Virus record (IMG/VR): IMGVR_UViG_3300037485_001404
Location: 1 to 64,000 of that record
Strand: one strand, 5' to 3'
Source of the DNA: a virus
Length of the DNA: 64,000 nt
The notes beneath the pieces were generated by a model. The model had not been told where the DNA came from. It saw nothing but the letters and a program-made list of their open reading frames with translations, and made no database searches. The stretch's first letter is position 1. Every line of letters starts with the position of its first letter. Of the stretch, positions 26,501 through 33,859 are shown one piece after another. Made by a program: the position numbers and the translations under genes.

Positions 26501-29100
26501 GATGTGAAATCGGAGAAACCCGAAGCGGCAGTTTGTGCCGGAAAACCCGAAGCCGCAGCTCTATTTGCCACTACAAGCCCAGTCCCTGGGTCTAATCCAA
26601 AAGGCATTGTCTGAAGGGTTAACTGGAAATTATCATTGAATGGAATAGGGTTCGATGTCTCTGCTACGTAGGCAGATCCGGGAAAGTTAGGTAGAAATAC
26701 GGAGAGGCTGGCATATGCCTTGAAGTATCCTGCAAGGGTAGTTGTAGTATGGAATACCCCTAATGGCTCTATGATGAAATAAGGATGGCTTGAAATATTA
26801 AGCCCTATCAACCTATTTCCAGCGGAAAGAAGATATTTACATCTTGGAGCTGGTACGTTGTTACCTTCATCCAGAATATACAGTTTTCTTCTCTCTGCAG
26901 GATTGAAGAATTCTGTCTCACCTATAGTAAAAGTGAATTTGTTATGCGGAACCCCGGTCAATACCGTTTTCTCAAGTCTGTAATTGAGTTGTGCATCCGC
27001 TAATGGGTCTAGGGCATTCCTGTAGACATTCAAGGATACTGGATAGAACATACCCCTAGAAGTTGGGGGTGCTTTTACACAGACTTCGACCAGTTCGGCA
27101 TAATTGCTACCGTCCCTCGCTGCCTGGGGAGTAAAAACCACCTCTCCGGGTTCTGTAGACCTAGACTCGTAGGTCCTACCCAGAGAATCCACATAGGAGT
27201 AGGTAAAACACAGATCTATTTTCTCACCTATCCTGGCATTTGCTCCATATTGACTAGACGGGATGTTACTTCTGGTCCCAGGGATAGACCTGATAGAGAT
27301 TAACTCCGGTTTCGGGATATTCTCACAGGCTAGAGAATCACCAAGCAACCTCCAAGGACTTCCGTCAGAAGAAACGTGACACAGTGAATCAGCAAAAGCT
27401 ATGGAACTCTGGACTGAGGTATTGTCAAGTAATTCTCCGGTCTGATATTCAGAAGAAAATGGTATAAAGGCACTCGATAGCAGGTGTATCAGATCCCACA
27501 TAGCCCCAAAATACAGCGTATCTGTGGAGCTAAATGTTACCTCTCTGTCGAGATACGCATTTGTCAAATCTGTGCTAATGATTCGATAGGTAGGAGTATC
27601 CTCACTATCGCTGTTAAAAGAAAGGGTTAAACCTGTTATCAAACCACTCAGCGGTAAAGTTCTACTTGTACGAGTGACGTTGATCTTAGAATACAGGTAT
27701 AGGTTTAGGGTGGTCCCAAGATAAGATACCTTAATCGAGGGGGTTATCTCAACCACGGTAAAAGTAACTGAAGCTTTACTGCCTGAAGTTTGAATAATCT
27801 CATAGGTTAAAATATCACCGACGAGTAGTTTGGAAGCATTATTCAAATTCGAGGTTATGTCAAAATACCCGTCAATACCTGCCGTTACTGCTGCTGCCAC
27901 GGCTACCCAAATATCGGCTAATAGGGTAGGGGCAGTAGGGAAGAACTCACTAAAATCCACCTCTCTAAACAGATTACTGTTATTTGCGGCTACTAAGGTA
28001 TTTAGATTTGTAGCTAGATTCAAATATGAGGCTAGGGATTGTATTCTCCCTGCATTTAATCCTAACCCATACATGAACCTATTGAGGCCACTTGCGGTAT
28101 TAGATCCTATTAGAGTTATAGGTGAAATGTAGAAACGAAATGTAGTGCTATCAACAGCAGCACCACTACTTCTTATCAGTTTGAAGTTCTGACCGGAAAC
28201 GTACGCCATCCTGAAATAATTCTTGACTACAGTAAATCCTGTTCCAAAGGTGCTAGCACCAGTACACCCGATTACAATTGTCCTACTTGCATGGGTGTTA
28301 GAGATTACTTTCTGACCGGAAAGATTATAAGTCCCTACTATCATTGCAGGAGACCCTACAGGAAAGAGATATCTTACATCATCCACTGTCCAAGTAGAAG
28401 CAAAGACAATAGTAGCTTGGGTATTTGCCACATTTACAGAAACAGAGGCAATATCCGACTCAACAACACAGTTTGGTTGAATTCCAACACATAGCTGTAT
28501 CTGGTAACTAGCTGCAGTTACATCAACCGTACTGGACCCTGCGATAAATGCAGGGTAGGCTGCTGTCAGTACTACTCTCAGATTATTTGCGTCGCACTTA
28601 GAGATAACGAAATATCTTCTACTTAGAACTGCTGCAATTGGTATAGGGTATATGCTGGGATAGGTTAAAGAAGTAGAGGTACCTATCAGCATATGATTTG
28701 TAGAAAGAATTATTTCAGGGTAGTCCTCCCAATCTGTCCAATCTACAAGTACGTGCGTGCTAGTCAAATCTCTAGTGGACTGATACCCGAGATATTTGTC
28801 TAGTGAGGCTGATATCATTCCTGTATTGTATGGAATGAATTTGAGGTCTGGTACGGCTATGGCCTCCCATTCGAGTTCTAGGACTGTCGATACTCCGGTA
28901 TTGTAATGAACTCTAGCCGGAAACTCACATCCGTATTGCCCATATCCTGGTCTTTTCTTGATAACCCCTTTAGTGGAGATATCGGCATTTTCCATAAGAT
29001 CGCAGTATCCGTCCGGGATAGCAGTGACAGCAGAGCTTCCATCAATCCCGTGGGAGGAATCAATGGTGAAAATAGTATTAGGGTCTTGTTGAACTCCCAT
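23593..29100 (-). CDS. Nozzle-like tail protein, 1835 aa
   Basis: The N-terminus reads like T7 gp12-type nozzle (tail tubular B) proteins: an opening stretch, then YCDLMENADISTKGVIKKRP, the asparagine/KRPG-type motif that begins this group. The remainder is almost entirely beta-rich, Ser/Thr/Val/Tyr-dense, as expected for a beta-propeller or beta-barrel tail protein. About twice the T7 gp12 length, so extra domains are present. It directly follows the adaptor gene (29100 shared), the conserved adaptor-nozzle order of short-tailed phages. Function by motif, order and composition. Confidence 0.72.
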   Translation of the reverse strand: MGVQQDPNTIFTIDSSHGIDGSSAVTAIPDGYCDLMENADISTKGVIKKRPGYGQYGCEFPARVHYNTGVSTVLELEWEAIAVPDLKFIPYNTGMISASLDKYLGYQSTRDLTSTHVLVDWTDWEDYPEIILSTNHMLIGTSTSLTYPSIYPIPIAAVLSRRYFVISKCDANNLRVVLTAAYPAFIAGSSTVDVTAASYQIQLCVGIQPNCVVESDIASVSVNVANTQATIVFASTWTVDDVRYLFPVGSPAMIVGTYNLSGQKVISNTHASRTIVIGCTGASTFGTGFTVVKNYFRMAYVSGQNFKLIRSSGAAVDSTTFRFYISPITLIGSNTASGLNRFMYGLGLNAGRIQSLASYLNLATNLNTLVAANNSNLFREVDFSEFFPTAPTLLADIWVAVAAAVTAGIDGYFDITSNLNNASKLLVGDILTYEIIQTSGSKASVTFTVVEITPSIKVSYLGTTLNLYLYSKINVTRTSRTLPLSGLITGLTLSFNSDSEDTPTYRIISTDLTNAYLDREVTFSSTDTLYFGAMWDLIHLLSSAFIPFSSEYQTGELLDNTSVQSSIAFADSLCHVSSDGSPWRLLGDSLACENIPKPELISIRSIPGTRSNIPSSQYGANARIGEKIDLCFTYSYVDSLGRTYESRSTEPGEVVFTPQAARDGSNYAELVEVCVKAPPTSRGMFYPVSLNVYRNALDPLADAQLNYRLEKTVLTGVPHNKFTFTIGETEFFNPAERRKLYILDEGNNVPAPRCKYLLSAGNRLIGLNISSHPYFIIEPLGVFHTTTTLAGYFKAYASLSVFLPNFPGSAYVAETSNPIPFNDNFQLTLQTMPFGLDPGTGLVVANRAAASGFPAQTAASGFSDFTSFKISLVAGLHVIASPVVVYNDLSQQFYLGLAHATTALKLKLRATSKDFPRGTSIDFLGDVFTRRTDASSSDVVLEATTKWTDENLDAALKPRILNGHSLTAFDFIQAYTAAEVLSKDAYVECVNDNTGSKTYLTFSPSASGVISSLTSKVLVIQGPGRLGGYKSGDDSEILDWESRLTFTSAAASVTGFGPVSRLELTPVRLSNVVGATVVSVVSPIYPSQTVSEPALPGYSMSIFGNTLAYLDVTAVTGFSVPSLFLNIQAVGIGNVTGFPAGDYLNLVLSDADAAKIPSNYPSLDVAMQIDTRISENEIKVRILNSFELWTQAVATSLSFGASSFAVNATKKFAPSYLNTCFLLEFPISGASPSPECGAFLIIRGKDYNSVCMELSGWYIVREVKDGGNTLVLASSFDIQQGIYPDFAPSITSISMSHVIIADTPGVFPVPVPYKLGLAESLSDLALPYFTANPLLTNNPLVQISKRFSAAIGTLDYQDVAVADSDLGLREYIHSSYGKNNGYEIDLSANSFFVLSMVSPNSQKRRMEVYRAYPEIYHNTGTSEIFDSIVFKFRGDPESYQINAAIRPSPGDPFDVTIEKAKADYVATTFTYRVDNYPNAFVWTAAISSSIINNFIPTFKQDAYHDLGSQDGTQLTGGTPFQSQALMFKSNSIYAVTFGEALLDYTVKRLQTTVGAFSHYNLPVTDSYCYFLHDTGPHYTDGVNVEPMFKLNKVFDEYTIKDRTLFSLAAGYTDTYSKNVYLGAPYVSPYSDHICHPDAQYNYSYNDGVLGWLVNTRIDALRWVERDGRYYFASTRGFVGKMRTETELTRYNDYDSPIPFALRTRYTPNAPAQEAYQGGEAANIKFKFWRNAIFQFGNTSDFSMAVYYSENYSTTETPLETYNILGADTNGTNPIYGTDRYVKTLRDTLGKRTAQIAFILREESADTDCPIYHISVEGLLLNTRLVPQKDTRSGDR

Positions 29101-30086
29101 TATCTCCTCCCGACAGGTCTGGATTGTGGGATATTGTTGTACCTAGTTTTTCGGATGTGCTGACCCAAAACTCTACCGCCAGTATCGCCTTTGAGAGCTT
29201 CAAGTTGAAGCTTCAAAGTCTCCATCGCAGAAGGATCTGTTTCGTTCAGAGCGCCACGGATTCTAAGGACAGCCCAATCAACGAGGAATTGATCAAAGGC
29301 TTCACCGAAGATAGAAGTGCCAGTGGTGTAACCAAAGGTCACATTATCATCCAACTCAGCAAGACCTGTCCATACCGCACCAGGAAGGGTACCGATAGGG
29401 TATGTAAGATATTGAGTTCTACCTGCTGGCGCTGTGGTTAAAGTGATTGTCTTAGCCACAGTGTCTACAGCATTGTAGCTGTACATTGCTTTGATTTCAC
29501 CTGTGAGTTGATCACTGATAGAGATGAAAGCAAGAGAGGGGATAGCTTTATTTGTATTGATTCTAGAATCGTTCAAGCTTTCCACAGTGATAACATTAGT
29601 ACCCAAAGCAGTAATACGTCCACCAAAGATACCCAGCATTGGGATTCTTCGATTGATGATTAGATGGGCAGTAAAGTCGGTAATAGGAAGCGGGTAAAGC
29701 CCAATAACATTGTTCATGATGGAGCATACTTGAGGGAAGTATGTTTTGATTTTACTTGAAATATAGGGATATGCTTCTTTTCTAGAAACGATAGGTATCC
29801 TAACGTATCCCCATGGAGTCTGAGATTCATGAACTGGACTTGGAACTTCTACTTGCTCTATCCTTTTAGACCAAAGATTCTTGGGTAATTCATACTCAGA
29901 TACGCCAGCGGTAACGGAAAGTAGATGCTCTTGAGCAAAAAGCATATCATTGCTTTTCACCATATGGTTGTAAGTATACCGATAGGCAGAGTTTATCAGT
30001 CTGAGGATATACTCATCGTCTACGGGGTTGGTATCATATTCTAGACATTGATCCCTTATGGTGTTTACCAATTCTAATGTTTGCAT
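29100..30086 (-). CDS. Head-tail adaptor (T7 gp11 / tail tubular A-like)
   Basis: 328 residues opening with a helical bundle (MQTLELVNTIRDQCLEYD, then DEYILRLINSAYRYTYNHMV) and followed by a beta segment with VTAGVSEYELPKNLWSKRIEQV. This arrangement, in which a helix pair is followed by a strand ending in YELPxxxxRI, is typical of podoviral adaptor/tail tubular A proteins that dock on the portal. Encoded between the 511-aa protein and the nozzle-like protein, with single-base junctions on both sides. Confidence 0.75.
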   Translation of the reverse strand: MQTLELVNTIRDQCLEYDTNPVDDEYILRLINSAYRYTYNHMVKSNDMLFAQEHLLSVTAGVSEYELPKNLWSKRIEQVEVPSPVHESQTPWGYVRIPIVSRKEAYPYISSKIKTYFPQVCSIMNNVIGLYPLPITDFTAHLIINRRIPMLGIFGGRITALGTNVITVESLNDSRINTNKAIPSLAFISISDQLTGEIKAMYSYNAVDTVAKTITLTTAPAGRTQYLTYPIGTLPGAVWTGLAELDDNVTFGYTTGTSIFGEAFDQFLVDWAVLRIRGALNETDPSAMETLKLQLEALKGDTGGRVLGQHIRKTRYNNIPQSRPVGRR

Positions 30087-31621
30087 TATTCTTCACCTCC
30101 TGTAGGAGTTTCTTCTTCTTTTCTCTTCTTACGCTCAGCTAACCACCCGGATAGTGCAGCACCCCCAAGGATTGCTGACCCACCATACTTCTTGAGATAC
30201 TCTTGAACCTTCTCCTCTGGAATATCTTTTCCTTGTTCTCTAAGCTTATCGACAATACCTCTGATATTACCGCCTCGGGTATGTTCAATCTTGTGTGCTG
30301 GAATGCCACCAGTCTGATAGACTTTGACCCCAGTTTCTTCTGGGACTTCAGCTTCAAGAGCCTTGAGTGCATAGGGAGAGTTTCTGCCAGCAACATCTGA
30401 ATAGAGATTGCCTCTAACTTCAGCTTGCTTTTTCATCGCTTCCCTGATTACATTCTTACCAGCTGATCGTATCTTAGCGTAATCTTCCGGGTGTTCTCGA
30501 ATGTATTCTTTCATGTTTCCATAATTTGCGAGGTCAGGGCCTAGATGGGTGTAGCTTGCAAAGGTTGCATCTGGGTCATAAGGGAAAGTAGGATGTACCC
30601 CTAGCTGCCCTACTACTATAGGCCATTCTTGCGAAGCTTCATCCGGCACTGATTGTATCATACCTCCTTTACTCATCATAGTTTTGCGGCCAGAGGTATT
30701 CTCTACGTCTAAAGGTATCCATTCACCGATGAAGTCAGGCCAAGGTCTTCCGGGCTGAACCTCCCTTAATTCTTCTGGGGATGGAGGTTTGCCCTCTCTA
30801 TTCTTAATCTTTTCTATAGACCCTCGAATCCCTTTTTCTCTTCGCTCTTCTCTACCCTTAATCCTTCTGGCTTCACTCTCAGAAAGAGCTTCAAAATTTA
30901 ATCTACTACCTCTTTCCCTATCAAGTACTCCACGGGCCTCAGGACGTTCAAAGATACTAAGAGGAGCGACTCCATCGACTGTGTGATCTATTTCGCTATT
31001 AGCTAATAGTTCTTCAGTTAATTCCTGTAATTCGGTCAGAGATACTCGATCCGTAAGTGCCGAGGATATTCTCTCCCTCGTCTCCGAATCAATGTTTAGT
31101 GGACGATCTGCATTCTCACGATAAACTATCCCCGCAAGTCTATCCCTAGCCTCTCCGATTAACGGGGTATCCCCCGTCATCGGGTTGGTGTTTCGATAAG
31201 TATAAGAGGTTCTCCTACCCGACAAGTCAAAGCTGTGAGAAGTTTGATTCTCAGGTATTGCGCCTTCAGCTACAAAATCAGGTCTTCTTCCGATTTCATC
31301 GAAATTAACCGTCATATCGCTCATAGGAACATCTGGCATAGTTTCATGAACAATAGGGATATCTTGAACCAACTGCGACGGAGTATTAGCTATGGCTCTA
31401 AGTCTATTCCTAACCCCTGTCAAATTACCGTGAGTTGGGTTATTCCTCACAGAGTTCATTAGCATTGAATATTCAGCGGTCTTGGGAGTATCATGTGCGA
31501 GCATTTCGATTTCACGCATGAGACTACGAACAGGGACATGTTCTGCGACCCTACCAGCAGCTCTAGCAACAGGTGCCATGTGCGGTACAGTAAATCGTCT
31601 GGGTCTTATGTTTACTGGCAT
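30086..31621 (-). CDS. Virion-operon protein, 511 aa, Arg/Glu-rich
   Basis: I place the start at ATG 31619-31621 (MPVNIRPRRFTVPH) because AGAGGAT precedes it at good distance, and the longer frame would begin inside the terminator hairpin at 31642-31671. The protein is highly charged, with a central Arg/Glu stretch (EARRIKGREERREKGIRGS). It has a repeated TRGGNIRGIVDKL-type end and a C-terminal Lys-rich anchor after a Gly/Ala segment (SAILGGAALSGWLAERKKRK). No family recognised. Position between head genes and the adaptor suggests a minor head or connector role. Confidence 0.65.
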   Translation of the reverse strand: MPVNIRPRRFTVPHMAPVARAAGRVAEHVPVRSLMREIEMLAHDTPKTAEYSMLMNSVRNNPTHGNLTGVRNRLRAIANTPSQLVQDIPIVHETMPDVPMSDMTVNFDEIGRRPDFVAEGAIPENQTSHSFDLSGRRTSYTYRNTNPMTGDTPLIGEARDRLAGIVYRENADRPLNIDSETRERISSALTDRVSLTELQELTEELLANSEIDHTVDGVAPLSIFERPEARGVLDRERGSRLNFEALSESEARRIKGREERREKGIRGSIEKIKNREGKPPSPEELREVQPGRPWPDFIGEWIPLDVENTSGRKTMMSKGGMIQSVPDEASQEWPIVVGQLGVHPTFPYDPDATFASYTHLGPDLANYGNMKEYIREHPEDYAKIRSAGKNVIREAMKKQAEVRGNLYSDVAGRNSPYALKALEAEVPEETGVKVYQTGGIPAHKIEHTRGGNIRGIVDKLREQGKDIPEEKVQEYLKKYGGSAILGGAALSGWLAERKKRKEEETPTGGEE

Positions 31622-31632
31622 AAGATATCCTC

Positions 31633-31671
31633 TAAAATAAAAGCTATCAGACAATTAAATATCTGATAGCT
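31633..31671 (-). terminator. Rho-independent terminator within the structural operon
   Basis: Perfect 10-bp stem: AGCTATCAGA (31642-31651) and TCTGATAGCT (31662-31671), 10-base loop. On the minus strand the stem is followed by a T-rich tail (TTTATTTTA, 31633-31641). It lies between the 119-aa gene and the 511-aa gene, so it should lower expression of tail and internal proteins relative to capsid genes. Confidence 0.75.
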
Positions 31672-31729
31672 CACGCATAGAGAGAGAGAGAAACAGCAAT
31701 TAGTATCTAGACCTACCCATCTGAGATAC

Positions 31730-32089
31730 TTATACCGGCATCTTCCCAGGGGGGATTGCAGCAGGTGCGCCTGCGCCCATAGCCCCAATTCCAGGTGCTA
31801 CGTCCGGTCCCTTCGGAGGTGCCGTAAGGATAGCTTGGATCTGTGCCAGTTTGTCAGGGTCAACTTCAAACCCTGCCATGGTGAGAGCTTCAGCGAGTGG
31901 GTCTTGACCCATCATATCGCCTTCTCCTCCACCCATGATATCTTGTCCCATGATATCGTCAATCTGGGATTCATCACCTTCAGGCTCTGCATGAGGAACA
32001 GCGCCCATATCATCAGCAGGATCATCAAGCATCAAGGGCTTATCTTTAGCCAAGCCAATAGGCTTTTTCTTAGCAGGAGGGAAAGCCAT
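31730..32089 (-). CDS. Small acidic Met/Gly/Pro-rich protein, 119 aa
   Basis: Low-complexity sequence with a basic N-terminal patch (AKKKPIGLAKDK), an acidic Met/Gly/Asp-rich centre (DDIMGQDIMGGGEGDMMGQ) and a Pro/Ala end. It is the last gene before the operon terminator and follows the 288-aa virion protein by 2 bases. Might be a minor head or scaffold accessory; nothing in the sequence fixes a function. Confidence 0.55.
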   Translation of the reverse strand: MAFPPAKKKPIGLAKDKPLMLDDPADDMGAVPHAEPEGDESQIDDIMGQDIMGGGEGDMMGQDPLAEALTMAGFEVDPDKLAQIQAILTAPPKGPDVAPGIGAMGAGAPAAIPPGKMPV

Positions 32090-32091
32090 TG

Positions 32092-32958
32092 TTATTCTCC
32101 AAATGCAAGTGGCACTGCGGCCATGATTGCGTCAAGCTGCAGGACAGAAGCTGTAAAGCCAGTAGTCCACGCAGCACCGTTACAGGTTCTGACAAAGCAC
32201 TGCAAGGGACCAGTGATTACGCCATTCAATGACGCAACACGCTTGTTATTCAGATGAACAACCGTATTGGCATCCACACCGTTGGCATTGTATCCGTATT
32301 CCATCCTAAGTCCGAAGGACCCAGAAGAAGGAACCTCGAATACATCAGACTCAGTAATCGTTCCAGATGTCGTCTTACGCAGACGAATTTTACCCTTACC
32401 TGATGCAATCTGAATAGCCAGGAACACATTGCCATCACCAGGTTCTTTGGCAGGATCGGCAATATTGGCCTTAGTAGCCTGTGAACCCATAACGCCGAGT
32501 TCAGCATAAGTTACACCGGATGCCTGTGAAGAGCCAGTAAGACCGGCAATATCCCAAGCACATTCAAAAGAAGCATCAGAGGTGATCCACAAAGCATTAT
32601 CCTGGATAACTGCCATGCCTTCAGAAACGGCAGCAGCTCCAAGCACAAGACGGCCACGGTGAGTGGCTGCTGTGGGATCGATAATTCCCGTACCAGTGAC
32701 AGCACCAGCGGCGCTGGTATAGATAGCCAAGATCTGGTTGGAATTGTAGACGTAGTAAGGGTCGGCTGCGCCATTCACAGGACCTACGATGAAAGTCGTA
32801 GGAGTTGCAGTGGCTGCAATAAGCTTACCTTGAAATGATTCACACAGACCAGAAATAATACCGGACAGGGCCAAGCCTGACCAAGAGAAACGGCTACAGG
32901 CAAGATGCCGGTTAAGGGCATCCATTTGCAATTTCGTAGTTCCAAGTTGACGTGTCAT
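32092..32958 (-). CDS. Putative capsid decoration/virion protein, 288 aa
   Basis: Beta-rich, Gly/Ala/Thr/Ser-rich protein with few charged helices (ITSDASFECAWDIAGLTG, FGLRMEYGYNANG). Encoded two genes after the capsid protein, separated only by an endonuclease gene, the place where decoration or head-stabilising proteins are often found. Its ribosome site lies in the loop of a 7-bp hairpin (32961-32981). No family recognised. Confidence 0.6.
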   Translation of the reverse strand: MTRQLGTTKLQMDALNRHLACSRFSWSGLALSGIISGLCESFQGKLIAATATPTTFIVGPVNGAADPYYVYNSNQILAIYTSAAGAVTGTGIIDPTAATHRGRLVLGAAAVSEGMAVIQDNALWITSDASFECAWDIAGLTGSSQASGVTYAELGVMGSQATKANIADPAKEPGDGNVFLAIQIASGKGKIRLRKTTSGTITESDVFEVPSSGSFGLRMEYGYNANGVDANTVVHLNNKRVASLNGVITGPLQCFVRTCNGAAWTTGFTASVLQLDAIMAAVPLAFGE

Positions 32959-32960
32959 GA

Positions 32961-32981
32961 TAACTCATTCCTTCTGAGTTA
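32961..32981 (-). promoter_or_regulatory. Hairpin presenting a ribosome site in its loop
   Basis: Perfect 7-base arms TAACTCA (32961-32967) and TGAGTTA (32975-32981), 7-base loop. On the minus strand the loop reads GAAGGAA, the ribosome site of the 288-aa gene whose ATG begins 3 bases downstream of the stem. Could tune translation or protect the mRNA 5' end. Confidence 0.45.
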
Positions 32982-32996
32982 ATTGTTTCGGTCCAC

Positions 32997-33791
32997 TCAT
33001 GGTGTTCCCATGAGTTTCATCTTACGTTTTTCAGATCTAGGAACATAACCCATCAAGAATGCTATATCGAGATGTTTGTTTCTCTCTTCTATAGCTTCCT
33101 CAAGGGTATTAAAGGTACCAGCTCGTAGCGGTTTTCCGCCTCCATACACTGCCGCAGAAACCTGGACAATATACTTGCTGCCCTTTTTGTTTATCCAAAG
33201 CATATCAGGATTACTGTACGGACCAGGATCTGGCTCCCAAACTTCTTCCGTAGAGTCTGGAAAATTAAGTCTAGCGTACTCCCCGAAAAACTTACGGGCA
33301 TAGGTATCATAGCACTTAGCTGCCCGTACTTCATCGTGAAAGAAACCAAGATTCTTTAGAATCTTTTCGACCCTAATCATTACTCGATACTTGCCTGTAC
33401 CTTCATCCCAGAACACACCTTTATAAAAAGAGCTAGTCTTAAAATCGCTCCTCTTCCTGTTTTGCTGATTCTGAGTAGTATCTACTATCCTGAGATTACA
33501 CTTTCGATTGTCTAGAGTGTTTCCATTAATGTGATCTACTATCTTGCCGGAAAGGAAAGGTAGTCCTAGCACAAAGTGGCTTAGTTTGTGGATACGTTGA
33601 TCATACCCATGCTCAGCCACTCTCTTGTGAACCGAAATCCTTTCCTCCCCGACACCCCCCTGAACGCTGCAGTAGCGAGCGAGCTGGCACAGCCACTTGA
33701 ACGGGCTAGCCCTCTCAAAGTCTTCGCTATCAATCAACGCCTCGGCGATCACTTCGTTACTTCTCCAAACCTTCAACATTGCTGTAGTCAT
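32997..33791 (-). CDS. HNH-AP2 homing endonuclease-like protein
   Basis: 264 residues. An HNH nuclease core is clear (VDHINGNTLDNRKCNLRIV, then TTQNQQNR: the H-N-H pattern of HNH_3). It is followed by an AP2-type DNA-binding domain (SFYKGVFWDEGTGKYRVMI, then RAAKCYDTYARKFFGEYARLNFP) and a second, weaker repeat of the same kind at the C-terminus. This fusion is typical of free-standing phage homing endonucleases. It is inserted between the major capsid gene and the next virion gene, a favourite target because the capsid gene is conserved. Its ribosome site is inside a hairpin (33795-33818). Confidence 0.88.
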   Translation of the reverse strand: MTTAMLKVWRSNEVIAEALIDSEDFERASPFKWLCQLARYCSVQGGVGEERISVHKRVAEHGYDQRIHKLSHFVLGLPFLSGKIVDHINGNTLDNRKCNLRIVDTTQNQQNRKRSDFKTSSFYKGVFWDEGTGKYRVMIRVEKILKNLGFFHDEVRAAKCYDTYARKFFGEYARLNFPDSTEEVWEPDPGPYSNPDMLWINKKGSKYIVQVSAAVYGGGKPLRAGTFNTLEEAIEERNKHLDIAFLMGYVPRSEKRKMKLMGTP

Positions 33792-33794
33792 TCC

Positions 33795-33818
33795 GCCTCT
33801 CTCCTTTCAGAAAGAGGC
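33795..33818 (-). promoter_or_regulatory. Hairpin sequestering the homing-endonuclease ribosome site
   Basis: Arms GCCTCT (33795-33800) and AGAGGC (33813-33818), 6 bp, extended by 2 bp after one mismatch. The AAGGAG ribosome site of the HNH-AP2 gene (minus strand, 33801-33806) lies between the arms, and the ATG is 3 bases past the stem. In a long capsid transcript this fold would hide the site. Comparable control is known for phage T4 homing endonucleases. Confidence 0.5.
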
Positions 33819-33859
33819 TAACATACTCCAGCAACAAGATCAAGACGCCTCAGCAAAGT

